NCBI GenBank assembly: GCA_032358165.1
Contig: JAALGY010000015.1
Coordinates: forward strand, 2,914,001 to 2,978,000
Source: Diplosphaera chodatii
Lineage: Eukaryota > Chlorophyta > Trebouxiophyceae > Prasiolales > Stichococcaceae
DNA: 64,000 nt
Direction of reading: 5' to 3'
Shown: positions 26,510-38,632 of the stretch, in pieces
How the letters are laid out: every line of letters starts with the position of its first letter
How positions within the stretch are numbered: the first letter of the stretch is position 1
Translations under genes and position numbers: made by a program
The notes under the pieces: generated by a model
The model's input: only the letters and a program-made list of their open reading frames with translations
Databases searched by the model: none
Told to the model about the DNA's origin: nothing

Positions 26510-27842
26510 GTGATTAGTGCGCTACCACAGCGAGACCGTGGTGATGACTTCGACGACATACACGACTGTGCTGATGCCCTCGACGGCGGAGGCTATGGCC
26601 GCCCAGTCGAGTACCTGGCACCCAGCATCATCTTCCCTGAGGTCGGTGCACCCAGCACGTGATGCGAAGCATCAGGTTTGCACGCACCTGTTTCTGCTGC
26701 CTGAGGAGCTGTGCAGTCGTCACTTGACAGTGCACATGCGGTCGCTGGCAGTGTTCAACTGTCCCACAAGATGGGGAAGTTGCGCATGAGCATGATGCTG
26801 CCTGTGCAAGGTGTCTGAGGGAACGGCAGTATCGTCACAAACAAAGGTCTGTACTCATTGTATCTGGTGACGGAGATATGTGCTCAACCTGGTGCATCTC
26901 TCTTTGCAGCTGGGCGAGCGGCTGGCGGCGCAGGCAGCGCAGCGCGCAGCAAGCAACGCCCTGAACGAGCGCCAGGTCCGCAGCCGCGCCTGACTCATCA
27001 TCGGCGTGCCCTTGGGAAGGACACATGCAGTCCACCGCATGCCACTGTGGACCTGCCACTGCACCTGGTCCCGTGATGTTGCGTCAGAGCGTGTCTAGAG
27101 CTGCATCATGCAGCTCTTGCAGTCCACACACGAGAGCTTCTGCCTGTTGATGACTTTCGTCAGGCACCAATGATGAGTAAAGTGTGCAATGCAGACGTTG
27201 CTGGATGACGTCAAGGCAAAAGCCAAGGAGGTGCGGCGCGAACTGGACGAAGTGCACCGCAACCTGGCCGCCATGCAGGACATCCTGGGTATATGCCGTT
27301 TTCTTTGTGTCTCTACCTTGATGCAGACAAGGTCATCCGCACCTGTGGAATGTCACCTGCTGCAGTTGGCAATGCAGCCACAACCCTACCCTCTCACATA
27401 TCAGACAGGTGTGCACATCGGCTGATGTGCAGCGCGGATCATGCAGATCAAGGCTACACGGTGCTGGAGGCCAGCCGCAGGGACCAGCTGCGCGGCCGCG
27501 GCGGCAGGAAGCACAGCGGGGGACCGGGCGGTCTGAGCATCCCGCGCCGCCGCCGCCCCGCTGCTGAGGCAGACAAGCGCATCCGCTGGGTCACCAAAAT
27601 GCAGGTGTTTGGCCTGACACTACTGATTGCTTAAGTTGAAGCATTCCTTGCGCACAAATGGACATCTGAGAGTGATTCGATCGTAGTGCATCTCCCTGCA
27701 GAACTGCAGGGGTGAGGCAGAGTACATGTCCCATCCTGGTCTATCAGGTACAGGCGGGTTCGCCATGCAAAGTCAGATGTGGAATATACACTACACGGTG
27801 CAGGCGCGCTGTGATCTGACGATGGACGACTTCCCCGGCTGA
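26510..27842 (+). CDS. Unrecognised coiled-coil/basic protein, copy C2
   Basis: Paralogue of C1 with the same exon order: from 26510 (SALPQRDRGDDFDDIHDC, then a Gly-rich insert and VEYLAPSIIF); about 26910-26970 (LGERLAAQAAQRAASNALNE); about 27192-27288 (LLDDVKAKAKEVRRELDEVH); about 27440-27605 (YTVLEASRRDQLRG, Arg/Gly-rich, KRIRWVTKMQ); and 27800-27842 (VQARCDLTMDDFPG, stop). Exon similarity is far higher than intron similarity, and differences in the Asp-rich exon keep the frame, so both copies probably encode protein. The upstream region was interrupted by the LINE, whose 5' edge lies about 650 bp before 26510. Function unknown; the first exon was not found. Confidence 0.6.
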
Positions 27843-28214
27843 TGGGGTGCTGCGCATGGTGCAAGCTTGGAGGCCATCAGACGGGCAACAGTTGGAGTGC
27901 CAATGCACGAGTCCCATAAAGGCAGCAAGATTCAACAGACGTATGTTGGTAACAACTTGATCAGAAACACACGTTACCATCTGCTTCTGCATAGATGCTC
28001 GTTGTAGGTGCGCTGCTGCTTATGTACAGGGCTTGGGTAGTATGTGTAAGCCACAATGTGAGGTGGCACGCACGAAGGGATGGGTTTGAAAGGCGGTTAG
28101 CAAAGACCTTCTGTCCGTACGTTCTCAAACCTCTTATACCATGCATAGTGCACATGTTAAGCAACAACTGCTGGCGACCATCTGACACATGCCTAGCGGA
28201 CCTTGCCATTGACA
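27843..28214. other. Short convergent intergenic region
   Basis: Between the stop of C2 (+) and the stop of the acidic-tail gene (-). Nothing else seen. Confidence 0.5.
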
Positions 28215-30650
28215 TTACAAGAAGGTTTCATCAAACGCTGCATCTGCTGGCGCTGTGCCATCATCAGAGGACGAGTCTTCGGATGTGTCGGATGAACTGT
28301 CTTCACATGTGCCGCTTGATGTGTCAGAAGAGGGGTCTTCGTCAGCCGCCATCGCCTCCACCCTGCCATTGCCACTGCAGCAGCACACCTGAAATGTGAG
28401 TTCCTGCCCTCAAATCATGCGAGGCTTTGTGCTGCAACAATTGCTTGGCATCCTGCGAGCAGGATGTGCAAGGTTTGAGGAACGCTCAGCAGGTGGTGTG
28501 TGTGGGAGGAGCAGGCAGTAAACTTTGCAGCTAGCAAGGTGCATGCGCTTTGCAGATGGAGCAAGCTGGTGCTGACCTGCTGCTGCGGCGGCTGGGGCCC
28601 GTGCTGTGCTTGGTGTCGGGGTTGCCCTTCTGGCCGGCGTCTCCTGGCAGACGCGCGCCAGCCTCGCGGATCTGCTCGTACAGGTCGGCCACCCTGCAGC
28701 AACGCAGAGCCGTCAGGCACCTGATGTGAAGGCACCTGAAGGCAGGCTGCAGGCTGCGTCCAACTGCATGTCCCAGGCACAGCCACCAAAGTCCTGCTGT
28801 CGATATGTTCTATCATGAATTGATTTAGCGCTCAGCAGGTGATGACGGACCAGGCTGTTGGAGCAACAGTGTGGCAACACTGAAGGATGCCAAAGGCTTA
28901 CTCGTTGGCTAGGTTCCCCGGGTCCCAGCCGGCCTCTGCCGCCAGGTCCGCCGCCTCATCCTCAGGGTTTGCTGCCGCCCAGGCCGCCCACTTGTCGGCG
29001 CGCTCGGCGCGGCGTGCGTCTGCAGCTTTGGTGGCGAACCGCCTGCCGCCAGCATCAGGGGCACCCATCACATCCTCCGCCGCATCTGCAGATGATGGGG
29101 TATAATTTGCACTGCTTGCTGTGTCCTTCTTGCAGGAGAACCAGCTGGTTGCAAGTAAAAGTGCACCGTATTTGTGAAGTCAGGGCCGCAGGGCCTGCTG
29201 CGGCCCAGACTCAGCTCAGCAGCACTAATGATCATGCTCTCAAGTGCAATGGATGTACTTGACGCATCTACAGCAGCCCATGAATGCATGTGCAATCATC
29301 TGAAAGCCCACCCCAGCAACACATCTGCAAGTGTCACAGCATGCCCTACACGGCTGCAATGCCAGCCTGCTGAAACTGTGCCGCCACCTCCCTCATCAAG
29401 ACACGAGGCCGTGGGTGCCTGAAGCAGTTGCACATCTAAAGCAGCGGCAGCCAGCCAAGCCCTAGGTTCACCCAGGACGGAGCGGGTGTTGAGGCGGGCG
29501 GTCGCGACGCGCAGGTCGCCCTCTGCGGCCGCCAGCCGCTGCGACAGCGCGTCAGAACGCTCCCGCTCCAGGGCCAGCTGGGCGCGCAGGTGGTCCGCCT
29601 CGGCGTCCCGCAGGTCGTCATCAATCTGTAGACACCACAGAAACCCAGCTATGTGTATGTTCCCAGTTTGCCTTGCAAGCTGATGCCTTTTTCCTCACAC
29701 CTACAGCTGGATCCAGCTTTGAGATATCCACTGTGAGGTAATACAGATGTGTGCAGCCACGCAGCTCTGTGCCGTCATGCATGCAGGCTACTTTGGCAGC
29801 ATCTCGGGCCTTGCTGTGCCGTACGTCACGTAGGTCAGCGGGGTGCTGTCTGAGGCCATTGAACAGTGGAGTGCCAGGCAGCAACTGCTGTTGCTGGAAC
29901 GCCACAGTCGATGGCCAAGAGAGCACCCATTGCTCAAATTGCTGGCCATGTTTGATCAAGGCGGTAAGCCTGTAACAATGGACAGAAGCATGCATACCTG
30001 CATGACAGGGGCACGGCTGTTCTAGCTGTTCGAACCAATGCTGGTGTCAGTAAGCATCACTTCTACTACACATATATGTTTCCGCATGTGCACGTCTCTG
30101 CTCTCAGGTAGCAGCCTGTGGCTTTCTACCCGAGCAAACCTGACCATGAGCAACAGAGGTCCCAGCGGGCCTGCTGGCCAGTATGAGCGGCGTCCAGACC
30201 AGCATGCAGAGCAAATAGCCCCATATTTGGCAGCTCATTGCAGATCGCACCGAGGCCAGGCGCTCTGCCAAGGGGTCCGTGATGAGCTCCTCATCGTCAT
30301 CCGCCAGCGTTTCTGGCAATATGTCCCGCAGGTCGAAGAGCGCGCTCACCTGCTGACCGTGCATTATTGACATCCTCACTCCGGACTTTGTCATACGATC
30401 CCTCGCTTCTGAAAGTTTCCACAGTATCCCCTGTGCAGGGGCTTGTTGCTGCAACGCTACAGACTCAATACACCTGACAGCAGCGTCACGGATGCACCGC
30501 CTGGTCACAGCAAATGCGAACACAGCGTACACACCTTGCCAACATGATGGCCAGCCTGCCCAGAGGCTTGATGCAGGGCGTGCTGCCGCCGTATATGAGG
30601 GCTAGGCTGCACACTGCGGGGGCATGCTGCCGAGGCAGGCTGCAGCCAGC
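28215..30650 (-). CDS. Unrecognised coiled-coil protein with acidic Ser/Asp tail
   Basis: Not recognised. Minus-strand exons with good splice context: SLALIYGGSTPCIKPLGRLA (about 30548-30628); VSALFDLRDILPETLADDDE (about 30235-30348); a helical coiled-coil exon LRAQLALERERSDALSQRL (about 29467-29620); a charged exon with FATKAADARRAERADKWAAW and DLAAEAGWDPGNLANE (about 28906-29095); VADLYEQIREAGARLPGDAG (about 28580-28692, phase consistent with the previous exon); and a last exon (28215-28390) of clustered DSSSDTSEDSSSDD ending DETFL plus stop. The tail looks like a casein-kinase-2-type acidic region. A signal-like frame at about 30890-31010 (hydrophobic core WSCALLLVAVMLV) could be a first exon; that is weak. 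Two joints between 29.6 and 30.5 kb are not resolved. Confidence 0.55.
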
Positions 30651-31299
30651 TATGGAAGTTGCACAGCAACATGCTGCTGAGCTAGCTATAGCAGGTCTCA
30701 GACTGTTTGTGCAGTGTGATGTTGCAGCTCGTGTTACATCACTCACTATACCGTATGCTCAGTCACACGGCCTTCGGAATGCAGTGCTTCCGGAGAACGG
30801 AACCTGCCTTTCGTGCCGGCCGCCATACTACAAACTGGCGGCCACGTTGCCTGTCCTGACTGAGAAGCTACCGCCGATGTCATTGCAGTCGTGGGTCACA
30901 CGTAGCTCAGCACAACTCCGATCCGACATCAAACGCACCAACATCACCGCCACCAACAGCAGAGCACAGGACCACACATGCCGCCCATGCCACCTGCGCA
31001 TGTGCTGCAAATAAATACCGTAGTCTCCTCTAAACTGGACCTAAAGAATGTCTATCAACCTCTGTTCCCGTGCCATCCCATCAGAAGGCAAAACGTCCGC
31101 CAACAATCAAACCACCATGCCAACGTGGCCCTGAGGCCATCGTCCTTGTCAGCTGACTCGCAATCACCCCCACTCCTGCCCACCGGACCGAGCGGGGGGT
31201 GTTGCTGCTGAATGCTGCAGTGGCTCATAACTAGGTCTGATGGTTCGGCCCATAGCTACATAGTGCAGCGGCTGTGCGTGTGTGGAGGTATACTGGAAG
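30651..31299. other. Region between the acidic-tail gene and GSH1
   Basis: Contains a possible signal-peptide-like first exon on the minus strand at about 30890-31010; otherwise nothing supported. It should hold the 3' untranslated region of GSH1. Confidence 0.4.
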
Positions 31300-34200
31300 T
31301 CAATACTGGAAGTCGGCCTCGTAGGCATGGGCGATGTCCTCGCCCCACACCGTGTGATAGCGCGCCAGCATGTGCTCTGCCAGCGTGGTGCCTGTGAAGA
31401 TTTAGCCCATGCGTTTGCACCCCACTGCAATGCGAATGTGCCCTGCCAACATACGAACTTTTGCAATTGACGAGCTGAACAGCAGTTAACCCAGTGTCAA
31501 TGGACTGAGGGGCTGGCTGTGGCTCACCTGAGGCTGCGATGTCGTCCAGGGGGTTGAGGAACGCCTCCTCGTTGTTGCCGCGCCCCTGCAGCCCCCTGCG
31601 TGACAGCGCCAGCACCTGGCGCAGCCAGCACAGCACATCTGGCACTGGTCTCCAAGCTGGAAGCAGCAGCTGCTGCATAGACGAGCACGACATTCAATCC
31701 ATATCCTTTGTGACACGCAGAGCCAGCAGCCTCATCAGCAGCAAAATGACACCTGCTTGGCGACATCCTGAATGGTGCCGTTGCGGAAGGGCGTCTTCAG
31801 CGCCAGCCGCGGCACCTGCAGCATATGGTTGACAGCATCATCAACCAGCAAGCGAAGAAGCTGCAGACCGCGAGCTAGGCAGACATATGAACACATGTCT
31901 GGTTCACACACCATATCATAGTTTGGCAACCATTGTGGGCTCTGCTGATAGGCCGCTGGGTTCTGGTATGCTGCGTGCTCATATCCCTTCCGATCCAGCA
32001 GATGGCGGGCAGCCCACCTGCTCGCGCATGTACTCCATGTCGGCGAGCGTCCAGTCGGACACCAGCGCCGCTGCCTCTGCCTGCACGCCCTTGTCGTAGA
32101 AGAGGCCCACCTGCACATAGGTAGCCATGGTGAGCATGCTGTAGATGCAACGTCTGCATTCTGCTTCGACCAGAGCATCACTGCTTCAGGGGCCCACCCA
32201 GAGGGCTGGCAGCGCGCAGATGTTGGCCCAGGGCCCGCCATCTGCGCCCCGCATCTCCAGGTACCGCTTGAGCCGGATCTCCGGGAAGATGGTGGTCAGG
32301 TGCGTCTCCCAGTCCTTCACGCTGGGGTACTCCCCTGCAGGGTGTGGCAGCACAGCCGGATTCAGGCCAACATGACTTGTGCCATTGACAGGCTGATGAG
32401 CAAGCATCGACCACCAGTCCTGACGCTTGATGCAGCGCTATGGGTCCGAGTCGGAAGCAGACTGTCAGCAGCGGACATGATCACAGCAGGAGTTTGCTTG
32501 AGTCGACCCCTTCCACACTCGCCCACCACCCTGCCGCAGTGCAAGCTCCACTGCTGCAGTCACATGTGAAGCTGCGCACCCGGCAGCGCGGGCAGCTTGC
32601 CCTCCATGAAGTCCCGGAAGGACTGCCCGGCTGCTGAGATGTACCGCCCTTCCCTGCAGCATAGCGGGCAGCCTGGTGTCAGCCCATCTTCAGATGCAGA
32701 CATGCGATCTGCTTGGCAGCCTCAAGCAGCTAAACGATGTCAGCAACCACTTGTGTCTGTGAATGCCATGTCAACAGCACATGGCACAGCGCTTGCAAAA
32801 GAGCAGCAGCGACTGCGGGGTGGTTTCAGGGGCCCAACATCGTGCTGACACGGTGGCTAGCTTGCAGCACGCAGTAGCCCACCTGCTCACGAAGTACATA
32901 GGCACGTCCAGCGCGAACTCTGCATACCGCGCGAACCCAAAGTCGTCGTCAAAGACGAACGGCAGGATGCCACACCGGTCTGGGTCCTGCATGACAAGAT
33001 CATATCGGTTGACATCCGACACCCCTGATGTATGGTGCCTTTCAGAGTGCACATGTTGCGAGCTTGGGCACGCCTGGAAGCCTAGACGATGCATGCGCTT
33101 TCTTATATGTGGACATCTTGCAATCACCATTCAGAATGTTGTCCGGCTTCCTTGGGCTGTGCTCACCGCACATGACCATGATTTGACAAGGCTGCCGCAA
33201 GCTTCTCGGCAAAGGCACAAGAGCAGGACGGCTGCTGCTCTGGCAGAGGGTTCACTATGCCAGGCTGAGATGCTCACCGTGTCTGTCCACACGTGGCTGC
33301 GCCAGCTGAGGTAGCCGGTGGGCTTGCCGTCCCGGAAGGGCGAGTTGGCGAACAGCGCTGTGGCGATCGGCTGCAGCGCGATGCCCAGGCGCGCCATCTG
33401 CACCATGTCCGCCTCATCCACGAAGTCCAGGTTGACCTGCGAGCCAGTGGCGCATGTCCTAATCCCAGGGCCCGCCAGCAATACCGACGCCCGTCCTTCC
33501 CGAGTACCGGCCCATGCATGCGCCATGACCAGCAGCTGCAAACCCGGCAGCTGCCACGCAGAGTGTGATGCCAATGAGTCCGCATTTGAGCTGTCGACCA
33601 GGCACCGGCGGCCGTTCGCTGCAGCTCAAATACCCCACCCAGCTGCTGTTGCCACACTGCTGGTGTCACACCACACACCAAAGCCCCGCTGCTTCCCCTG
33701 CTGTTTCCCCTCACTCACCTGGATGGTCGTCGACCGCAGCATCATGTCCAGGCCCAGCGTGCCGACGGTGGGCATGTACGCCCGCATGATGTCGTAGCGC
33801 GCCTTGGGCATGATGGGCACCTCCTCAGTCGCCGACCGCGGGTCGAAGCCGATGGACAGGAACCGCACGCCCAGCTCCGCCGCCAGCGTCTTCACCTAGA
33901 AGTGTGAACACTGGGGCGGTGGTACCAAGGGGGACGTGCACATACAGCGGTGCGTTGGTGACGGCAGGTCTGATGGACGTGCACACTGGGAAGATGCTGC
34001 CAGCTTTAACATATACATCTCGAGAGCACGCTTGACAATGTGAGGACACGCATGACAGGAGCTGACAAAAGGGGCGGGTTGACGCCAGAAGGGACCTACT
34101 GCTGGGATGCGCCTTGCGAATGACACCCACCTGGTCTAAATGCTGGTTGACCTCCGCGCAGGTTTGGTGCAGTGTGTCCACGGGCGCGCCGCTCAGCTCG

Positions 34201-35240
34201 AACTGGCCCCCCGGCTCCAGCGTCACGCTCTGCCCATCCAGCTCGCACCCGATGATGTGGTCTGCAGGCGTAGACATGTACAGGTTGAGATCGTCAGTCG
34301 CCTTTTCCTGTGCGGCGAGTTGCCCTGAGGCAACACTCCTCCCAGCCAGCGTGTGCCCAAGCTGGGCCGGGCAATCCTGCCGGTGTCCAGTACCACTCCC
34401 AATATCAAGCAGGTGTCCATCCATCGCTATGGCAAGCCACATGCTGCTGATATGTGGCAGTCATGGCTGGCTGTGCTGGTCGCGCGCTGCCCCTGGCTCA
34501 CCTCCTTCCATCATGGGCTTCCAGCCATAGCGGTCGACCAGGCCAGTGAGCAGCTGCGAGATCTCGGCATACGTTGCACGCTCCATCGTGCCCGCCTTCA
34601 TCGCCAGCTTCTCGTGCTCCGTGCCGATCCTAGTGTTCAATTGCAACCCAAACAATGAGCCGCATGAGCAGCATATGATCATTACCACAGAGGATCGTAA
34701 GCCATGCGTGTGACGCTTGCTCACAACTATACATTGGATGCATGCAGCATTTGCGCGCAAATACGCCAGGTGCATGTCGACATGGTGCAGCAAGCAGCAG
34801 GGCGCAGTGAGCAGCCCCACGCGCAGGGCTGCTGCACGTTGCTGCGCATGCGCCTTGCCACATGCACCATTTGTGGCACAAGTACCATCTCAGGCAATTC
34901 GGCGCCCTCACCTCCATTGGGAGGGCGACGGGTGGCAGCCGGAGGCCAAATAGTCCACCAGATCCTGCTGTGTGAGCCGCTTGGCTGGCGCCTGCAGCTC
35001 TGCCTGCTGCGTGGCAGCCGTGGCCATGCTGATGCGAGCAAGCTGGCGGTCGCCGCTGAGGCCTCGCCGGCGGCCGTGGCTGATGTGCTGGCCTGCGGGA
35101 GTTTCTCGACACCTGCTGACAGCAGCGCTGTGCTGAGTTGGCGCCGAGCAGGCGCCTGCACAAAGGATGCCGTCACCAGGGGGCCGGGGTCTGTGACATG
35201 AGGGCGCCGGCGGGCTGCGGAACATTAGAGGGGTGCTCAT
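31300..35240 (-). CDS. GSH1: Glutamate-cysteine ligase, plant/proteobacterial type, plastid-targeted
   Basis: Catalyses ATP-dependent joining of glutamate and cysteine, the first and controlling step of glutathione synthesis, in the plastid. Exons on the minus strand run from ATG 35240: a 70-80 residue Arg/Ser/Pro-rich probable transit peptide; [28 protein letters not shown] (34.6 kb, substrate-binding segment); [31 protein letters not shown] (about 34200); [20 protein letters not shown] (about 33830); [19 protein letters not shown] and [17 protein letters not shown] (about 33320-33440); [20 protein letters not shown] (about 32900-32970); [35 protein letters not shown] (about 32250); and the C-terminus [18 protein letters not shown] with stop at 31300. 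All blocks are in family order and complete. The gene is head-to-head with the NSE1-like gene. Confidence 0.95.
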
Positions 35241-36092
35241 CTACGTCGTCAGACGGCAGATCAACGACTGATTGTCCTTGATGCTCAGCCTTGGCTACGT
35301 AAGTTGGAGGTTAGTCAGGACGCCATAGGGGCCTGCTCAACACCAAATATAACAGCACACATCCATACGCAAAGCTGATCAGCCAGCAGGTCGACACCGC
35401 TGAATCACAATTCGATCGGCGCAGCACAGCGCGCAATGTTGTGCACCCGGGCTGCAGCTGATGTCGTAAGCTGGCTTGTGCGCAACAGGCCGCAGGAAGC
35501 AGAAAGCAAGGTGGGTCTGACAATCGTCAGACAAGGCAGTTTGAACAGGCTCCTCGCCTCCTCCCTTTCAACTTTCAACTTCCCCACGCAATACTTTCAT
35601 GGCATTTCGTTTGCAGCCTGCAGCAGTCCCGTGATCGCTGTCCGCCTGTAGATTGCAGGCCGGTGCAGCGCTCCACAACCACTGCAGAGGCGTTTGTTCA
35701 AACCTCTCGGCCTGCTTGCCATTGGGTAAGCGTCACCGTGATGCGGCCTGTATAAGTATGTGACGTAAATAATGTTGCTTCAATACTGCAAGCGACACGA
35801 CCATGAGCGCTGTCATAAGCGCCAGGATGCTCTGCACGCTGCGCATCCTCCATGTGTCTTGCAGGCACAGGGTCGGTGCAGTGTGTGATATCTTCTGTGT
35901 GCTCTCTGTAGAAGCTGCCGGCTTGAGCAAGCAGCAAGGCTGAGCGGCGCACCCAGGCGAGGATCCACCGGAAGCGGCAGCTTGCAGGTCTCGCACGCTG
36001 CTGGCGCTCATACCTGGCGTGACAGCTGCCCGCCGGTATCGCAATTGGACCTGCCTACCAGCCGCTGAGGGGCACAGGCTCGGCAGGGCGCA
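35241..36092. promoter_or_regulatory. Shared 5' region of GSH1 (-) and the NSE1-like gene (+)
   Basis: About 850 bp between two start codons pointing away from each other, so both promoters and 5' untranslated regions must lie here. No motif could be assigned with confidence. Confidence 0.5.
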
Positions 36093-38632
36093 ATGGTCAA
36101 GGCCAAGTCGGTCAAGAAGGAGCCAAAGTGAGGGTCCTTCTCCTACTGTCACACGAACCCGGGGTGCGCTCAGCACGGGATGCCGCACATGTGCATCATC
36201 ATCCTGACCGGCAATCTGCAGGTCTGCCAAGTCACAACGCACAGCGGCAGCGCGGCTGGCGGACGACGCGGACGACGATGCAGAGAACGTCGGCCCGTCG
36301 CAGCCGCCCAGCCAGCGGCCATCGCAGAAGCAGGTGGAGCTTTGCCACTTGGATCGTCATGTGCCCAGCACTGCTTGCTGCAAAGCTCAGTGCAACCGAC
36401 AGACGCGCTCTTCCGCCTTCAATCTTGCATTGTTACAAACCTTGCATTGTCACCGCCACCCAAACAGACTGACTCATCCTGATGCGTGCAGAAACGGTCG
36501 AGCCTGGGCAGCCAGCGGTCAGGCCGCGCATGGGGCGCCACCAGCAACGTGCCGGCGTCACTGCAGCCGCATGTTAAGCGTGCCTTCATCCAGGCGCGCA
36601 CCCATGAAAGCGCACTACATTGTTGTTCACCTGTTGGACCCTGATCAAGCGCTTGAACTGCTATCTAGTATGAAGCAGTGTCACGCCAACCAGGACTTCA
36701 CAGGCTTGCTGCACGATCAGGTCGCACTGAGATGCGCAACAGAGGAGGCAGCCATCCAAGTGTGCATGGTGCAGACAAGAGAGCGGCGAGGGACTGTCGG
36801 CATGCACAGTCAGCATGGAGCGTGTCTCTGTGCCAGCGCAGGCGATGATGGTGCACGAGTGCCTGCCGCAAGACGCGCCGCTGGCGGGCGGCAAGCAGTA
36901 CGACACCTGGGCCACGCAGATCTACCAGGAGCTCAGCGGCGCGCCCGACAGTGCGCGTCCTGCAGCTTCCTGCTGCATGGCTCTGTCTGCAGTTGGTGTC
37001 GGCAGCCTCCGCCATGGCATTGTACATTATCGTCTGCACATCGGCACAGTCTACTTGGCTGTTATTGACACGGGGCGCATCATGAGCACGTGATCATCTG
37101 TCTAAACATCATCCTTCAGCAATGCGCTGCAGGCACACGGTTCACAGACTTCCTGGCGGACTGCAACGGCAACCTGGCGATGCTGGAGTTCTCCATCCGC
37201 CGCGTCTTGTTCCCGGTGCGCAGCAGGGTTCAGAGTTTGCCAGCATGCCCGCGCTGCACCGGGGTGCTCCTGATGATGCAGCACGCGCGCTACTGATGCT
37301 TCAGCTCACGCTGGTGCTAATGCTGCCGAAGTCGAAACTCACCAAGTGCCTGCCGTCTTTAGCTTTGATCTTCGGTGACATCAGCACATGCAAGGCCATC
37401 AGCCAATTGCTGTGCCAGTCTGGTGCGATGTGCTACTCGGTAAGGACCCTCAGGCTCTTTGACGCTCTGACTTCAACTCATGCGCAGGCTACCGAGACGT
37501 GGTTTGTGGCATTCGTGAACACCGCGGCGGACGAGTCCTCCAAGATGCTGACCAGCAAGTACAGCATCGCCGAGGTCGCCTACTTCCGCTCACTGGTGCG
37601 CAACGTCATCCGCACCGGCCGCCGTCTGCCAGCTGCCCGCAGAATGCCGCCAGCCTCCTGGTGGCCTCCCCATGTGTCCGCTCCAAGCAACATGTCATCA
37701 GAATCAGGGGGCAGACGGAGATCAACCTTGCGAAGCGCATAGGCGCATCAGGATGAACATCGGTGTGTCTAAACCCTAAACCCTGAAACCCTACGCAGGT
37801 GGAGGCGCTGGCGGTGGCCGAGGAGTGCGACATCGACGGCGTGCCGCATATCAAGGCCACCGAGGCGCTCAACCTGGACGTGGACCTGCCCACCGGCACC
37901 GAGGCCGCCGGCATGACGCAGGTGACTTCAGCAAACAGGGCACGGCGCATCCTCGGCTGACACATCGTGCCATCTGCTGTGGGCCTCATTGAGTGTGGCG
38001 CCCGCTGGCAGCACAGGTATGTGATGGGGGTACATGTGATGGGGCTCTGCATCAGACATCATGTGCTGGCATCCTACAGCACATGCGGCAGGCCCATCAG
38101 GACTCTCGTGCCCTGGACTGCCCAGTCCTTTTTGAGCCGCAGTTTCTGATGTGCATGGCACCATGCGCCGCAGGCCTCGCAGGCGTCGCAGGCGCGGCGG
38201 CAGCTCAGCATGGACGCCAAGCAGGCGGCCCTGGGGCGCCTCACCGAGGACGCCTGGATGGCGCGCTCGCCCACCAAAAAGGGCTACGGCATCATCGGGG
38301 TGCGTCCAATAGACAAAGAGCAACGCAGCCGCTGATTCTTGTTCACTGCTGCAATCCTAGCCTTGCGAGGGCCACTGGCCAGCAATGTGGCATCTCAACG
38401 TGCGTCTGACTGAGCTCCACAATGCACTTCGGCTGCAGCATCCTTCATGCCTTGCAGTACTGCGGGCTGCTGAGGTGAACCAAGTGGTGATCAGAGGTCA
38501 TGCTGACTGAGGCCTGTGAGCAAGAGCGTGCTGCATTGGCTGCAGCCACGGACGTTCATGGCGCTGGGCTCCTGGTTGATGGGCATGGACCTGCCGGAGC
38601 GCACCCGCACCGCATGGCAGAAGCTGATGTGA
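36093..38632 (+). CDS. NSE1-like subunit of the SMC5/6 complex
   Basis: Exon 1 (MVKAKSVKKEPK, from 36093) joins in frame to exon 2 (SAKSQRTAAARLADDADDDA, about 36222-36357). Then: KRSSLGSQRSGRAW ... HVKRAFIQART (about 36493-36605); MMVHECLPQDAPLAGGKQYD (about 36845-36965); FTDFLADCNGNLAMLEFSIR (about 37142-37225); WFVAFVNTAADESSKMLTSK and YSIAEVAYFRSLVRN (about 37490-37610); VEALAVAEECDIDGVPHIK (about 37799-37920); LTEDAWMARSPTKKGYGIIG (about 38172-38300); and PRTFMALGSWLMGMDLPER (about 38552) ending at 38632. The F-VNTxxDE ... Y..xEIAYFK-like block and the W...GYxxxG ... R.FxxL block match Nse1, a SMC5/6 component in DNA repair that pairs with Nse3 and in most species ends in a RING-like zinc domain. 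No RING is seen, so the protein is short or a last exon is missed. Confidence 0.68.
37769..37793 (+). repeat. Short interstitial telomere-like repeat
   Basis: ctaaaccctaaaccctgaaa followed by ccctac: about three units of the plant-type CCCTAAA repeat, one with an inserted base. It lies just before an acceptor in an intron of the NSE1-like gene. Confidence 0.75.

Larger units (their letters stand above)
25923..27842 (+). repeat. Duplicated block, copy 2 (contains gene C2)
   Basis: Homologous to 9985-11825. It opens with the same gtccagctcagcatggggtg string, shares the segment around 26040-26170 and carries all C exons. Copy 2 has a private 39-bp tandem duplication at 26228-26305. Confidence 0.8.
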
